NCBI GenBank assembly: GCA_022457065.1
Contig: JAJGBQ010000006.1
Location: 372,001 to 436,000 of the forward strand
DNA length: 64,000 nucleotides
Reading direction: 5' to 3'
Source of the DNA: Curvularia sp. ZM96
Lineage: Eukaryota; Ascomycota; Dothideomycetes; Pleosporales; Pleosporaceae
Part shown: piece after piece, positions 34,339 through 45,454 of the stretch
How the letters are laid out: each line of letters starts with the position of its first letter
How positions within the stretch are numbered: position 1 is the first letter of the stretch
The notes under the pieces: generated by a model
Databases searched by the model: none
What the model saw: only the letters and a program-made list of their open reading frames with translations
What the model was told of the DNA's origin: nothing
Made by a program: the position numbers and the translations under genes

Positions 34339-35867
34339 ATGTCAACGAGTGCAGTTTTGAGAGGTGACTGACAGCTGAGAGTGTCTAGATGTCGTATACG
34401 TAGAGTGGTAGATGCTTCTTGTTCAGTCTGCTCGTTATAGGCAAGCAAAAGAATTTTTTATTGTAGACAAGAAGATCTAAGAAGTACGTGATTTATACCC
34501 AACTTTTGTAGTAGAGCTATATCCTATATCTGCGTGATCTTCACATGTCATTTTCGGCTCGGAATAGAGTTGTACCCGGGCTCCACTAGGGCAATATCGC
34601 CGTTAAATTTCTCAAACTTCCACGGGTATATGCATTTGCTGATCATAAATGACCTTGTTGGCCTACTAAGAGAATGTCTTGGTCCTGATTATCGGAAGTG
34701 GAGTCGAACATCACGCTGCAGCATACTAGTGGATCGGATCACGGCATGGCTAAATGCCGCCCCACCCCCGCTGCACTTGGTATCAGCATCGCATCGTCAT
34801 CAACCAAACAATAATAACCCTAGTTCAAAAGCTCTGATGTCGAAGGGCTGAGCAATCTCCGACGCCTTTGACTGAAGATTGGTGTTAGGGGATGGACAGG
34901 TGTAAGCAAGATCGACTTTCGATGCTTGAGCAAGAAACTCAATGAAATAAATCAAGATGAACGTGCAGAATTGCACCTTGAGAGCTCACGCAATGATGCA
35001 AATGAAGAGGCAAGGCTCTATATTGCCGAAATCGACACCAGTCTTGCGGAATATGGTACGGTACGACTCCGTTCGAGCGTTATGACCGCTTTCGGCGCTT
35101 TTCTAACATAGATCATAGATAAGTTCGTCTAATAGACCCGTCAAATACTCGATTTGATTGTGGCGAGATTCCGGGACGATTTCATTGCCTCCGGATCATG
35201 CTCCTCCCTGGACACCCGGCGGACAAAAAATGGCGTGACTCAGTATGGGCCAACACTTGACCAAAATCACCTAGGAAGTCAAAGGCTTTCTGCTCTTCAT
35301 ACTCACTTGATTGTAGCCTGCTTTTATGTTGGAAAAAAACCTCCAATTAGCTCTCTTTCTCTTCGAATATTTCAAGATGGCCCAATCTGTTGTGCACAGG
35401 TGGCTTGTATCTTGCGCATCCCCAAGAAATGGTAGGTTCGATGCGCGTTCAGAGATGCGTGTTATATGTGAGTGGTCTAACAATAACTCAAAGGGTTGTC
35501 TCAGTGAACCCATTACCAGTAACGAACTTTGAATTCCAGTGGTGCTGCTATCTGTACCAGATACCGGGTTTAGCGAAGACAGTGCCTAGAAAGCCCACGA
35601 TGACTTCAGTCGCCAAAATGATGTCTTCTCTAATGACTTCAGCTCAAACTTGACACTGCAGCCTAACAAATATGTGGATTTTCTAATTGTTGCCAATCGT
35701 CTCAGTGTCAACGGCCTTTTTCAGAGTATCTACATGAATGAATCATACTTTAAGCATGGCCGCCTTTCTCCAGGACCGTATTCCATCCATAGAAAGCCGA
35801 TCCATCAGGTCTGGAAGCTTTATGATGATGAATTGAACGAATTTGCGATCTCTATGATCCCACACTG
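34339..35867. other. Gene-poor stretch with one orphan frame
   Basis: About 1.5 kb without a supported gene. An 88-codon frame at 35650-35916 starts with TTG, not ATG, and contains RLSPGPYSIHRKPIHQVW, which reads like conserved protein sequence. It runs into the inverted-repeat element at 35868 and may be the end of a broken gene. Confidence 0.4.
35650..35867 (+). pseudogene. Possible 3' remnant of an unknown gene
   Basis: The frame reads VDFLIVANRLSVNGLFQSIY, then HGRLSPGPYSIHRKPIHQVW and LYDDELNEFAISMIP. This is protein-like, with mixed hydrophobic and charged residues and no low complexity, but I do not recognise a family. There is no ATG upstream in frame near it. The MITE-like inverted repeat begins right after, so the gene may have been cut by the insertion. 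Confidence is low. Confidence 0.3.
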
Positions 35868-36128
35868 GGCTGGCAAATGGGTCAGGGTAGGGCTGGGTTG
35901 CTTAGTAAGTGGGTAGGGGCAGGACTAGGTCACTTAGTAGGTGGATAGGAGTAGAGCAGGGTTAAGAAACTAGCTAATTACGGTCTTTTGTTACAGGTAT
36001 ACCCACTGGGGTGCCCTGTACTCTACTCCTACCTACCTGCCAGTAACTCAGCCCTGCCTCTACCCACTGCCTCGTAACCCAGCCCTACCCTATACCCATG
36101 GTGGGTGTCTCATACCCATTTGCCAGCC
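35868..36128. mobile_element. MITE-like inverted repeat, 261 bp
   Basis: The ends are inverted copies of GGCTGGCAAATGGGT (35868-35882 and 36114-36128). Inside, GGGTAGGG/GGGTAGGGGCAGG-like motifs on the left are matched in inverted order on the right (ACCCAGCCCTACCC, CCCTGCCTCTACCCAC). The arms pair over most of about 100 bp each, with mismatches. No coding capacity. I could not see a clear target-site duplication. Its internal motifs also occur in the element at 48289-48559. Confidence 0.7.
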
Positions 36129-36211
36129 TAACCATGCCTGTCATCCAGGAATAGCTGTGGAAATCACAGCTGAAACCAATGAGAATAGAACCAATCAATC
36201 AACCAACCAAC

Positions 36212-37296
36212 CTATGAATCCGTAAATACCAGATTCCGAACTTCAATACTTTCACGTGGCTGGGCATTGGGCCTTGCTTTGGAGAGTTTGAATGAGGTAT
36301 GTGGACACCCTGAGCTAAAATCAGTGTGGTTGGTTGAGCAACTCAAAAGGCACTTACACCGTGCTTTGACATCCTCCCGCGAATCGTGCATCTTCAGGAG
36401 AAGAACCTCGGTGTTTTTCTGCTCGCTAAGATAGTACCATTTATATTTTTCTCTAAAAATTGGGTGCCAACTTTCGCCCACAAAACTACTGCGCACACTA
36501 TCAACTGCTACCATATCAGTTGCATTGCATGTTGTGCCGTCACAAAAAGCGATTGGATAATCCTCCACGGTGAACAAGGGTCGCCAAACGCTAAAAGATT
36601 TTAGTATCTTTTTCGTGAAATCAATCAGATCTTATACTCACTTGATGATACGGAACCTTCGGTTTTCAAGGAGAGTTTTAGCTTTCTCGTCTCCCAAATG
36701 AAACAAAGCCCGCCGGCTTGCGCTTGCTGTGCTTTGATCTTAACTCTCGTTAGAAGAGGTGATGGGATCGCTGATTATGGAACAGTTTACCAACATGAAC
36801 ACTCTCAGCCGGCCGAAGATATAGCAAGGGATCTGCTATATCTACGTATGCCTCGGGATCATACGCCGTCCTAGTATTGTCGCTCGATCGAATCTGCTGT
36901 ATAATCAGCTCTTGTCGTTAGCTGATAACCCAGGTTCCTCACCCTCCAGTCAAAAGTAATCACTTCAGTGTTGGGTCCAAAGTCGTTTTTCAATAATCTA
37001 TGAATCGAAGGAATGTAGCCGCTGTCGATGTTGGACAAGTCAAACGAATCAGACTCGTCGTACGTGCGTACGGCGAATCCATGCTGGTCAAGGTTGAACA
37101 GCTGCTCATTTCCGCGGATGTCCTGAACAATCTCTGCACATCCTTCCTCGTTGGTGAAATTTGCGATAGGAAAGTCGTCGGGCGCTTTCGTCATCAATGC
37201 GTACGGTTTCTCAAACGCGAATTTTGGATCCCATTTAATGTACTTGAAGCGTGCCTTTTCTTCGGTCTCGGCCAGCCCTTTCGCAATATGAGCCAT
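36212..37296 (-). CDS. CmcJ/AsaB-type hydroxylase/desaturase
   Basis: The family comprises fungal oxygenase-like tailoring enzymes (AsaB of the aspergillic-acid-linked asa genes, GA4-desaturase-like). Exons are complement(36212..36309, 36358..36590, 36642..36738, 36791..36893, 36943..37296), with introns of 48, 51, 52 and 49 nt, total 294 residues. Family landmarks: KWDPKFAFEKPYALMTKAP at the N-terminus, EVITFDWRIRSSDN, YDPEAYVDIADPLLYLRPA, ESVHVDQS, the INVWRPLF block, WYYLSEQKNTEVLLLKMHDS, and CPHTSFKLS then PRESIEVRNLVF at the end. All junctions were chosen to close the frame. The only ATG near the N-terminus is at 37296; an in-frame TTG lies at 37305. It looks intact despite its AT-rich setting, and its nearest neighbours are a P450 and a methyltransferase. 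Confidence 0.85.
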
Positions 37297-37871
37297 AGGG
37301 ATCAAATGTATCTAATGATAAATATTTTGGGTGTTCGCAAAATTGGATCCTATGAGAGGTCGGATGTTAGACTCTTGCGTGCCACTAATTTACTTTTTTT
37401 TTAAGAGTAGATCAGAACTAGCATACCTATGATCGCGCTGGAGAACCCAAGAGTGCTGGAAAATCTTGCAAGAAAATCTCACCATCTTACTCGAGATGGC
37501 GTGCTTATTATACGTTATACGTGCCTTGGCGGGCGGGCATTTACGCTAGCCAAGAGGTATTATCAATTTCTCTTCAACCGCGATAAGAGACGGACACATG
37601 ACGGTCTAGCGATCATATGGTAACTGGGGCTTTACGACCAAGGCCTAATTAATTCAGGACTGAGCACAGTATGCAAACGTTGAAGACCTAAATGCAACTA
37701 TTGTTGACGCGCTCTCGACGAATGATAACTATGCTAACCATAATATGATTACTTTGTAAAGTTTTGCAAAAGATACTGTTAATGACTCCATTCAAATTCG
37801 TAAAAGACTATGACAAGGATATGCTAGAAAGTTTCCCCGTAGTTGACCTTCTTAGCTATCACGGTAGATGT

Positions 37872-38057
37872 TCATCCAGAGAGGCTTGGATCATAAGCTT
37901 CTCCCACGATCACACGAGCCTTGACCATCTCGGGCTTCTTCTCTGCTGTCTCATAGCTGATGTTTCCGAGCACTTCCTTCCATGGTTGCTTCAGTTCGGG
38001 CTTCGGGGTGGCGGTTTGTGTGTCCTTTAGGACTGTCTCCATTTGTGGAGGAGCCAT
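37872..38057 (-). other. Orphan 61-codon ORF
   Basis: Starts at ATG (38057) and reads MAPPQMETVLKDTQTATPKP, then PWKEVLGNISYETAEKKPEM and ARVIVGEAYDPSLSG before the stop. It is lysine- and proline-rich and protein-like. It could be a first exon of a decayed gene or a small unknown protein. No family is recognised, no continuation was found. Confidence 0.25.
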
Positions 38058-38665
38058 TTTCCTAACAGATTATTAGTCATAGACCGATAGATATAGGCGG
38101 ACGATTCTACCCAAGTAAGAAAGGTAATAAAACGTTGTTTAAATTCCAGCGTATTGTATCTTGTTGCTAAAAGGAATTCGATAGCGCTATGTGCGAGTTC
38201 TTAAATAGTAGATCTAGCCTAGCAATTTTACAATCCTTGTTTATTAACACACAACCAACAACTGCGTTAAAGTATCGTGTGACAGCCTGGGTTGTGAAAT
38301 CTCTCACCTGGTGGCAGAAACTTACAAACACAGTCATCTTATCTCCTAAATACATAGATAGCTAGTAGTAGTAATAGCATAGCTAGTCATAAATTTTATA
38401 TCCTAACATTACTTATAGTTCTCTATATTCTATTCTTTGTTATTAAAATAGTCATATAATGCTAAGTGATTTATATAAATAGTTAATATATAAAGAGACT
38501 TTCTTCTAGATTCAATATTCTATTGTTTTACTATATATTCTATATAAGTACCTAGTCTTATATGCGGCTACTAAGACTACAAGATAAGCTTGTAGTCTTG
38601 TGCAACCTTTTTGATCGCAGGGATGGCGTGAGTAGTCGTACGCTCGGCTTAGTAGAGCCCGCCCG

Positions 38666-39131
38666 TTACATTTAATAAGTGAGAGACCACAGTACCTACT
38701 CGAGTAGACAATGTCAAAGTAGTCACTATAGTGATCGCTTAGTGTAGAAGAAGATGTATACTAAAAGTTATATTCTATTATTTAACAAAAGAGAAGAGTA
38801 ACTAGATCGTGTTATTATAAGTTAATTCCTCATTCTCTACTATAGATAAAGCCTTATTATGCTAGTGCATAGTGTGATTAGTTAGGTGATCTATATCACC
38901 TAACGACGTCATGTGCTTAGAGATGGATAGTATATAAGGCCTCTACTATAGTATAGAGGATAGTTACTAATAACAGAATAGCACGAGCTGTCCCTTCTTC
39001 TCTTTTATAAAGGACTAGAATACAACTTTTAGCACTTTATCTTCTTCTACACTAAGTGACTGCTGTGGTGACTACTTGGATATCATCCACTCTAGCGGGT
39101 ACTGTGGTCTCGCACCCACTACACTCTTACA
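38666..39131. repeat. Large imperfect inverted repeat, RIP-like
   Basis: The left arm (38666-38798) and right arm (38994-39131) are inverted copies. Shared blocks include GAGACCACAGTACC, AAGTAGTCAC, TTAGTGTAGAAGAAGAT and AAAAGAGAAGA. Many of the differences are C/T or G/A transitions. A near-perfect 24-bp palindrome (GTTAGGTGAT..ATCACCTAAC, 38881-38904) lies between the arms. It could be two LTR- or SINE-like copies in opposite orientation. Confidence 0.65.
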
Positions 39132-40044
39132 TTATATACTACCTACTAAAGCCTCGCGAGACGCGGAGCTAGAAGCCCTGGAGCTCGGGGTGTCGTGTTC
39201 GAGTCCTTACTTTGACAATATCTTTTTGAATCTTTGATCTTTGGTGGGCTGAGAGGTAGCCTGCCGTTTTTTGTGATACTTCTTGATAGGCCAATCGCCT
39301 TAGGCGGGCCATTAGTGAAATATGAAAAAAAAATACTTGATTTTTAATCTTTTTAGAGTAACTACCTATAAGTCGTAGATTATTTCTAGACCTTATAATT
39401 AATACTAGAAAAAGAAGCTATTAATGTGTATATAGATTTAGTAGAGTTATAATAATTTAAGGTAGGCGAATGTATCTACATAGGCGCAGTTGTGGGTTGC
39501 GCGATTTTCTAAGTTCGCTTATTTTCCGCCACCAGGTGCTTCTTTCAGTGAGATAAAGACTGAACATTTGATTGGATGACAAAGATTCCTGTTAGCCTGC
39601 TCATCCCGCCCCTTCACCGGTCGCTTGCATTGTCCATGCATTCCAGTGAGGGGGAGTCTCAGCTGACCAGGACTAGACGTTTTCCTAGCTAATAACACAG
39701 GTTAAATTCGTGCTTCAGAAATGTTCATTGGCCCCATTTCGCCTAGAGCCAGCCTAGAAATATGCACCCTGCAAGCCTTCATTGATTATCATCTGCGATA
39801 AGATGTTATTTGCCGGGACACGATCCTTCATAGCCTTCCACATAGAAAAATTGCAGCTTACGCTTCATTTGGACCAGGCAGCTTTCTGTGCGGGGTCAGT
39901 CAATTTGTAGTATTGTGTTCAGCGCTAAGTTCTCTGAGCAACGTTACCGGTTTCTATGCCTTTTGGATCACGGCTGAATACCTATGCCTACCTCTGTCGG
40001 TTCTAGCTATCTTTCGAGGCTACTCTGAATGTTGGATCTTCCCC

Positions 40045-43000
40045 ATGGCCATTTGCTCGTGTTTTGGTTGCTGTAGCGGTCGCCCGAAAAAATCAATCGG
40101 TTTAGCATTGTTGGGACGCACACCGGTGACTGCTGAACAGATTATCAGCCAACGTTTAGCGCAATTTGGGCCGGAAAAGGACCGGGACTATAATACAGTG
40201 CAATGGCATCGAGCTATCAAACGACGTATCGGCAAGTTGAATCCTAAGTCAGTAGAACTGCTCCTCGATCTTTGCGACAATAGCGACTTAGAAAGCTCCC
40301 TCCTACAACTCAACAAGGAATACGCAAAAAACGGCATCGCTACTAGCTTCAATCAGTGGGAAGGTACCCTACAGGCAATAAGTTCTTTCGCAACAGCTCT
40401 TTCGAGCATTGCCCAAGCAGGGGATCAGCCCGGCAATTTACTCTGGGGGAGCGCTCTCCTTCTTATCACAGTCAGTATTCATTTTTGTCTAACGTATACT
40501 GAACGTTGTTGATCATTTATCAGGCCACACTTCGTCATCAAGATGTCTTGTCAAGTATATCACAAATGTTAGATCAACTCACAAAGGCAATGCCAAGGTT
40601 CGAGAGCTACCTAGACATACATCATACACCTGAGCTTCGTAGAGCACTGCGAGCTATTTACGATGACTTCATCGAATTCTGTCTCTCGACCGCTGAGTTC
40701 TTGAATAGGCATCCAATCGGTCAGTGACCAGCATCCACGAAGCATCACATTATAGTTGACCTTATCTAAGAGAACTTTATCCGGCTCTACTGGAGCTCTG
40801 CCAATAAAGATTTCGAGAAAATCAAAACTCAGTTACAAGCACACAAAGAGGATTTCGAATCAGAAGCACAGCTAGCTAATATCAAGGCTGAGCACAAGTG
40901 GCGGGAAGAGATGAAAAGCAAGCTTTCTAGTACTCTTATCTCACAAAGCAGCACTACTGCACAGTATGTAGAGACCATTCCGTTCCCTCGTAATGGATTA
41001 TTTACTGGGAGAAATGACGTCTTCGAGGAGATCAGGAAAGCTTTACAACTGTACAATTTTGAGCGTCAAGATGAAATGCATTCTGTTGTACTGCATGGCA
41101 TCGGGGGCGTAGGAAAGACACAAACTGCGTTAGAGTATGCATACCGCTACAAGACGTATTACTCACATGTATTTTGGATCAAAGCTGAGACAGAAGTGGA
41201 GATGCGACAATCACTGGTTTTGATTGTCAAGCGGTTACATATGGACCAGAATGAGGTTTCCGATCACAAAGCTACTGAAATGGCGATGAGGTGGCTGAAT
41301 GCTACTTGTAAGCTTTTATGGGACTACTTTGACATGCTCCAACTGACGCAAAGTCCAGCTGATCGTTGGCTTTTGATCTTCGACAATGTCCAGAAGAGAT
41401 CATCTATTCTTCCTTATTGGCCCCAAAGCTCTAGTGGTAATGTCATAGTCACATCCCAAAAGCCTTTCCATGAAGGCTTTGCTACACTGCAGATAAGAGT
41501 CAATCCCTTCTCACCTGAAGAAGGAAGCTCTTTGATTTTGAGTTACATGCGTCTCGAAGACTCATCAAAGGACGAAGCGCAAGAACTCTCAAATGAGCTA
41601 AGTGGTTCGCCTCTTGCAATAACACACTATGTGGGATATGCGACTGCTTCGAATATCGGGTTGACGGATCTTTTAGCGACTTTTCAAAGAAGGGGAATGA
41701 CGGCAGAGGTCTGGTCTAATACCTCTAACGCCTCTTTGTTGCAATATGAACGGACCCTAAGTACTGTGTGGGACACTGCTTTAGAAAACCTGAACCCTGA
41801 TTCTAGAGAACTCCTCCACATCTTGGCATTTCTCAATCCAGATCGTATACCTGAAGAACTTCTTCGCATGTCTTTTGGTGTATTCACCAAACGAAAGGAC
41901 TTGACCGAGGGTCTTAGGTGATCACTCAAATCCATATCTGATGGAAGTCTTGACTAACAAGTTGCAGCTTGAACGTACAAATCAATGGGCTAATCAGGCG
42001 AAACCTAGTCGAAAGAAACATCGCCACTTCGGGTGTCACAAGCCTGCGACTTCACCGAGCCCTTCAACTGGCGCTTTTGCTGAAACTAGACCAGGATTCT
42101 GAAGAGCGGCAAAGGATTTTTATCAAAGCGCTTCAAATCGTCAGAAATTCCTTTCCACATCGAGATATGACAAGTCGCTCCCCAGAGTACTATCCTCTCT
42201 GGAAAGAAAACATTCCGCAGGTCATCAGTTTGCAGACTGCATATGAGCGCTCAGATCCCCCAATTACTCACGATTTGCAATTTGCAGAGTTATTAGCTGA
42301 TGCAGGTAGCTTTTTATGGGAACATCAAATCAACAGAGTCGCAAGAGCTGTCCTAGAGCTTGGTGAAAAGATAGCTCTTAAGATATTCAAAGAGGATGAG
42401 CCCAGTCCAACCCTCGCCAGCATTGAAAACTATCTAGGATTGCTTGATGCACACGAAACTGTTGCCGATCGACAAAAAGCAATTGAGCGCCTGAAGTTGG
42501 TTGTGAGGTTGCGAGAGAATCTTCTACATTCCCTTCCAGAAGGCACCGCTACCACCGAGCAGCGGGTTGATGTTGGGCGGGCGTGGAACGATTTGGCGTA
42601 CTTCTATGCTGATTTCGAAGATTTTGACGAAGCTGATCGTTGGATGGCCAAATCTCTGAAACTCTACAAAAGCATCGGTGACGAAACCACCCTACGCTTT
42701 CGATTTTCGCTGCAGTACATTGATATCACGGTTGTAAGATTCGGTCAAGGACGGCTTGACGAAGCATTAGAACTGGCTAGCCGGGCTTGCTCTCTCTGTA
42801 CTAGTGAGCTGGGCCCGAAGCATACAGAGACTGTCCGCTTTCAATCACAGTGGAGTTATGTTCTACTCGGTGCCGGAAAACTCGATGAAGCACTTGGAAA
42901 ATTCATGGATGTTCTGGCTGTGCGGTCAGAATTACTGGAGCTCGACAATCCCGATGTTCTGACCACAAATTACTGGATTGGAACGATCCATTATTATCGC

Positions 43001-43350
43001 GACCAGTTCGATGAAGCTTTGTAAGTTGATTGTATCTATCGTTTCTGAATTATGGTAATAACAACACTAGAAAATTTCTCAGCATTGTAGTAAGGCACGG
43101 TACTAAAACTGGAATGGGAAAGGCTGACCTGGCGAGGGCCCAATACAGGCTGGCGCTCGTTCTGTATGCGCAGCAACGACGTAAAGACGCTGTTTCATAT
43201 GAAGAAGACGCGATTGCTTCGGTACTCCCCGAAGATCGTCCGAACACGACTGACCATGACGGCTGGATGACTTTGCTTGATAAAAGGGTCTATATACAGA
43301 ACGGTAGATCTACAGGACCTTTCAGAGGGGTTAGAGTTGGTAAGGTGTAA
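40045..43350 (+). CDS. NLR-like STAND protein: N-terminal helical domain, NB-ARC, TPR-like repeats
   Basis: STAND NTPases act as signal-responsive switches; fungal members include heterokaryon incompatibility and immune-like sensors. Exons are 40045..40470, 40524..40719, 40771..41917, 41968..43020 and 43071..43350; introns are 53, 51, 50, 50 and the protein is 1033 residues. The N-terminus is cysteine-rich (MAICSCFGCCSGRPKKS) and could be lipidated. Residues ~60-260 resemble the fungal DUF7708-type helical domain: FNQWEGTLQAISSFATALSS, LLWGSALLLIT, LTKAMPRFESYLDIHHTPEL. The NB-ARC has P-loop GIGGVGKT (317-324), Walker B WLLIFDNV (407-414), GSPLAI (486-491) and RLHRALQ near 613. Helical TPR-like repeats fill about 790-1000 (DLAYFYADFEDFDEADRWM, GQGRLDEALELASRA, GAGKLDEALGKF). 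All functional residues look intact. The ATG was chosen for context CCCCATGG; upstream frame has only a TTG. The second intron's AAG acceptor is weak. Confidence 0.88.
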
Positions 43351-43956
43351 GAATGAAATATTCTTCTGAAATGCTGAAAGCGCCAACATGAGCCGATCAA
43401 GTACATTCCTTTTAAAGTGATATTGGGAACCGATTAATCACGAAGTTTCTTCTCGATAACCCTTTGACCATCCTTTTACGATGCGCGCAAGGTTGATCTG
43501 CATTGGAATGTTCTATATAATCTCATTCTATAACTATTCAAAAGGCCTGAATAGTAAGAGTAATTTAATTTTCCTGCTGCATTAGTGTCGCGTCCTGTTA
43601 TGGAAGCATTATTATTTATACGGGAAGTTCGCAGTGTCAAGAAAAAGTGGCCCTCTTAGTGGTGTGGCCCTTTTGGTGGTGAATACGTTAAACTTTATCG
43701 CGTTATTATAGATTTATACTCCGTAGTGTAAAGTGCTAGGTCAGGTTTAGTAGGGTAGCTGAATGACTAATGTGGCCGGATAACTGGCGGCGCACGTTAG
43801 TACTGCCTTCGATGACTAAAATGTGAACTGAGCTTTTACCGATCACCTGGTGCACCAAACTTTGATTGGTCGAGGGACTGCCAAGTGTCTCCTGACGTTA
43901 CTTTAATGACCGAACCCCATCGCTCTAGCTAGCTTCCCGTCACATCCCTATGCATC
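43351..43956. other. Intergenic, 606 bp
   Basis: This holds the NLR-like gene's 3' flank and dipeptidase promoter. AT-rich, no gene supported. Confidence 0.55.
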
Positions 43957-45454
43957 ATGGCCTCCCCCACACGAAAACCCACTATGGGCATAGCGAAGTC
44001 GCCCATTCTAACTGTTTACAACATTGGAATTGTCTTGGCTTTGCCATTTTTTCTGTGGATACTGTGGGCTACAGACTCTGTCAAACTCACGAACTCAAAC
44101 CAATCTCGAAAGTATATAGAGAGAACCATCGAAGACCGTGCCAACGATGTCCTGGCAAGCACACCGCTAATAGGAAAGTCTTAACTTATATTCCATTTAA
44201 TCCTAGTAATGACTTAAGTAGATGGTCATAACGACCTCGCATATTTCATCCGTTGGGCTCATAACAATCGCTTGTACCTCGATAACTTCACCCAGCCTTT
44301 TGAGAAAGGAACACTTGGCGGAGAGGTGGATTTGTACAGGATACTCAAGGGACGCTCTGGTGGGGCGTTCTGGTCCACGTTCGCGGATTGTCCGACCAAT
44401 GGTTATTCATTGGAATACTACGCCAAAGGTCAACTTCCGCTTTTGGCCTAATTTGTATCATGACTAAACTAAATTTTTAGCACTCGCTACCACCGAAGCT
44501 GCCAACGATGTGATTCATCGGATCCACGCAAAATATTCCGACGTATTCGCCAGACCGGGCAATAGCTCAGATGCGCTTGCAATCTTCAAATCTGGCCGAA
44601 TCATTTCGCCGCTGGCGGTTGAAGGTCTTCATCTGATTGGCGACTCATATACTAAGTTACGGAGCTACCATGCTAGTGGAGTGCGACTCATAACACTCAC
44701 ACACAACTGTCACAACTCCTACGCGGACTCTGCTTTGGCGCTGACATCAAATGGGACACTTGGACCATCGAGGCCAAAATGGGGAGGTGTCAGCAAAGCA
44801 GGCCAAGATCTCGTGCGTGAGATGAACAGACTCGGTGTCATTGTCGATTTGAGCCATACATCAGCTGATACAATGCGTGCTGTGCTGGGTGCGGGCAACA
44901 GAGACAACAACGACCCCAAGGTATGGGAGGGTACCCTGGCCCCGGTGGTCTTTAGTCACAGCAATGCCTTTTCTCTCTGTCCTCATCCTCGAAATGTCCC
45001 AGATGATGTCCTGCAGCTCTTAAAGAAACGGGACGGTGTTGTGATGGTCACCTTTTCACCTGAATTTGTCAGCTGTGAGTGGCCCGATGGGCATCCAATC
45101 GAAGGTCGCTTGCCTCGAAGAGTCGATGCAAATCTCACTATACCGCAAGTTGTTCGTCATATGCGTTATATTGGCGATTTTATAGGATATGAGCATATAG
45201 GTGTCGGGAGTGATTTTGACGGTATTGCTTCTGTAATCGACGGACTGGAAGATGTCTCCAAATACCCTTCATTAGTTGCAGAAATGCTACGCCAGGGAAT
45301 CGGTGATAAAGTGGCTCAAGATATTGTCGGAGGAAATCTGTTGCGGGTTTGGAGAAAAGTCGATGAGATCGCTGCCCGGCTGCAGGCAGAAGGCGCCTTA
45401 CCAGCAGAAGACGGTCTCCCACCCTTGGATAACCCCTGGAAGAATCACCTCTGA
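43957..45454 (+). CDS. Membrane dipeptidase (peptidase M19) with non-canonical first intron
   Basis: M19 dipeptidases are zinc enzymes hydrolysing dipeptides; fungal relatives include GliJ of gliotoxin synthesis. Exons 43957..44173, 44222..44428 and 44481..45454 give 465 residues. An N-terminal signal anchor lies at about 18-40 (ILTVYNIGIVLALPFFLWIL). The zinc-binding start DGHNDLAYFIRW, then GVRLITLTHNCHNSYAD, GVIVDLSHTSADTM, VVFSHSNAFSL and IGVGSDFDGI are all present. Intron 2 (44429-44480) is GT-AG. Intron 1 (44174-44221) begins GAAAGT where GTAAGT is expected; joining at GA restores LIDGHND. So either a rare GA-AG intron, or a donor mutation that breaks the gene. If unspliced, the frame stops at 44182 (TAA). 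Confidence 0.85.

Larger units (their letters stand above)
37297..40044. other. AT-rich, repeat-bearing gap between oxygenase and NLR-like gene
   Basis: About 2.7 kb of low-complexity AT-rich DNA, strongest at 38390-39480. It holds a 61-codon minus frame (37872-38057), a large inverted repeat (38666-39131) and no supported gene. The composition and transition-type differences between the repeat arms are typical of RIP-mutated repeats. The final part (39480-40044) becomes GC-richer and should contain the NLR-like gene's promoter. Confidence 0.6.

Noticed and set aside
39150..39220. tRNA-like sequence with a B-box (GTTCGAGTCC)
   Set aside because: The T-arm stem does not pair (5' side TCGTG against CCTTA), and no A-box/cloverleaf could be drawn. 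At most a decayed tRNA-derived repeat.
39913..40044. Extended N-terminus of the NLR-like protein
   Set aside because: The upstream frame begins at TTG; the first ATG in good context is 40045. An additional upstream exon cannot be fully excluded.
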